Assembly (NCBI GenBank): GCA_005881235.1
Contig: VBEQ01000100.1
Coordinates: 1 to 8,989 of the forward strand
From: Chloroflexota bacterium
GTDB lineage: Bacteria > Chloroflexota > Dormibacteria > CF-121
Length of the DNA: 8,989 nucleotides
Reading direction: 5' to 3'
This document shows positions 8,070 to 8,989 of this stretch, piece after piece; the first letter of the stretch is position 1; every line of letters starts with the position of its first letter. The notes beneath the pieces are model-generated. The model saw only the letters and a list, made by a program, of their open reading frames with translations, was not told the DNA's origin and made no database searches. Made by a program: the position numbers and the translations under genes.

Positions 8070-8989
8070 CGCGGCGCGGATGGGCCCTGTTTGCGGCCAT
8101 GGCCGTGATCTGGGGCATCCCGTACCTGCTGATCAAGATCGCCGTGGGCGAATTGACACCGGCCAGCCTGGTCTTCTTGCGGACGGCGATCGGCGCCGCG
8201 TTATTGCTGCCCGTCGCCGCCGCCCGTGGCTGGCTCACCCCGCTTCTTTCCTACTGGCGGTGGGTGCTCGTCTACACGATCGTGGAGGTGTCGTTACCCT
8301 GGTTTCTGCTCGCCGATGGCGAGCGCCGTCTTTCCAGTTCGCTAACCGGCCTGATGATCGCCGCCGTCCCGCTGCTGGCCGTGGTGCTGCAGTTGCTCAC
8401 CCGCGGCGACGAGCGTACGGACCGGCGCCGGGTTGCCGGCTTACTGGTGGGTTTTGTCGGTGTCGCTGTCCTGGTGGGCCTCAACGTGTCCTTCAAAGAC
8501 CTACGGTCGGTCGGTGAGGTTGGCCTCGTCGCGCTTGGCTACGCGGCCGGGCCGATCATCATTGCGCGTCGCCTCCCCAGCCTGCCGGCCGTCGGGGTGG
8601 TCGCCGCATCACTGGTGTTGACCGCGTTGTTCTATTCCCCGGTCGCGATCCCGCAACTGCCGAGCGCGATGCCGTCGAGCCAGGTCCTGCTGGCCGTCCT
8701 GACCCTCGCGGTGGTGTGCACGGCGCTGGGCTTCCTGCTCTTCTTCGCGTTGATCAGCGAAGTCGGCCCGGTCAGGGCCACCGTGATCACCTACTTCAAC
8801 CCGGCGGTCGCCTTGCTGCTAGGCGTGGCCTTGCTCCACGAACCCTTCACCGCCGGCGCCGTCGCCGGTTTCTCGCTGATCCTCGTGGGGTCGGTGCTGG
8901 CGACGAGGCGGACTAGTGCGCTCGCTGGCTCCGCGCCTGTCCCATCATCGACGGCTTGGGGAGCTGTAGCACGGTATAGACGCGCGCGG
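8066..8989 (+). CDS. EamA-family (drug/metabolite) transporter, open at right edge
   Basis: The frame opens at GTG 8066, overlapping the ABC stop as GTGA, and stays open to the window end (308 codons). It begins MTRRGWALFAAMAVIWGIPY and contains two EamA repeats (about 5-138 and 149-282) with about ten membrane helices, for example ASLVFLRTAIGAALLLP (33-49), RVAGLLVGFVGVAVLVG (122-138) and GFLLFFALISEVGPVRATVI (222-241). ITYFNPAVALLLGVALLHEP (241-260) followed by a last helix ending VLATRR (277-282) is the usual C-terminal block. The family exports or imports small metabolites; the substrate cannot be told. Residues after about 282 look atypical: third-position GC falls to 13 of 26 codons, so the true end is probably just past the edge. 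The overlap suggests translational coupling with the ABC exporter. Confidence 0.88.
   Translation, partial: MTRRGWALFAAMAVIWGIPYLLIKIAVGELTPASLVFLRTAIGAALLLPVAAARGWLTPLLSYWRWVLVYTIVEVSLPWFLLADGERRLSSSLTGLMIAAVPLLAVVLQLLTRGDERTDRRRVAGLLVGFVGVAVLVGLNVSFKDLRSVGEVGLVALGYAAGPIIIARRLPSLPAVGVVAASLVLTALFYSPVAIPQLPSAMPSSQVLLAVLTLAVVCTALGFLLFFALISEVGPVRATVITYFNPAVALLLGVALLHEPFTAGAVAGFSLILVGSVLATRRTSALAGSAPVPSSTAWGAVARYRRAR
8913..8989 (-). CDS. Possible C-terminus of a convergent gene (partial)
   Basis: A minus-strand frame enters from the right edge and ends at TAG 8913-8915, giving 24 full codons ending LPKPSMMGQARSQRAH. Third positions are G or C in 20 of 24 codons, much higher than in the overlapping EamA frame (13 of 26), which is what a real gene here would show. 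No domain is visible in so short a piece. If real, it overlaps the EamA tail, as citrate synthase and the VWA gene overlap elsewhere in the window. Confidence 0.35.
   Translation of the reverse strand, partial: ARVYTVLQLPKPSMMGQARSQRAH

Overview
The window is GC-rich, densely packed bacterial chromosome with no tRNA, rRNA, CRISPR array or transposon that I can see, and no gene-free stretch over 300 bases. High GC, strong GC preference at third codon positions, a mixture of Shine-Dalgarno genes and genes that look leaderless (a TAnnnT hexamer 6-9 nt before the start codon), and the overall gene style suggest a GC-rich soil-type bacterium. Chloroflexota or a neighbouring phylum is my best guess, but this is inference only.

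Left part (1-1181). On the minus strand a small exported protein (638-892) is followed by the N-terminal half of a membrane sensor histidine kinase that runs off the left edge (1-520). A strong hairpin lies between them. The small protein has a signal peptide and an eight-residue tandem repeat. It may be a partner or target of the kinase. Divergent from it, on the plus strand, is a short YciI-like gene whose N-terminus is unclear.

Middle (1217-5450). A complete citrate synthase (plus strand) meets, tail to tail with a 32-bp overlap, a three-gene minus-strand operon: MoxR AAA+ ATPase, then a DUF58 protein, then a membrane-anchored von Willebrand factor A (VWA) protein. Adjacent genes overlap by about 11 bp (proposed TTG start) and by 4 bp (ATGA). 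This is a compact MoxR/Bat-type module in which an ATPase chaperone probably acts on metal-binding VWA partners at the membrane.

Right part (5530-8989, plus strand). A RidA-fold protein lacks the catalytic arginine of active imine deaminases. It is followed by a 694-residue ABC exporter (fused membrane and ATPase domains) resembling the peptide/lantibiotic exporter type, then an EamA-family drug/metabolite transporter that starts inside the ABC stop codon (GTGA) and reaches the right edge. Its last codons seem to overlap the end of another convergent minus-strand gene.

The window is mostly recognisable families. The least explained items are the octad-repeat exported protein beside the kinase, the degenerate start of the YciI-like gene within a palindrome-rich divergent region, the arginine-less RidA, and the tightly overlapping gene ends.
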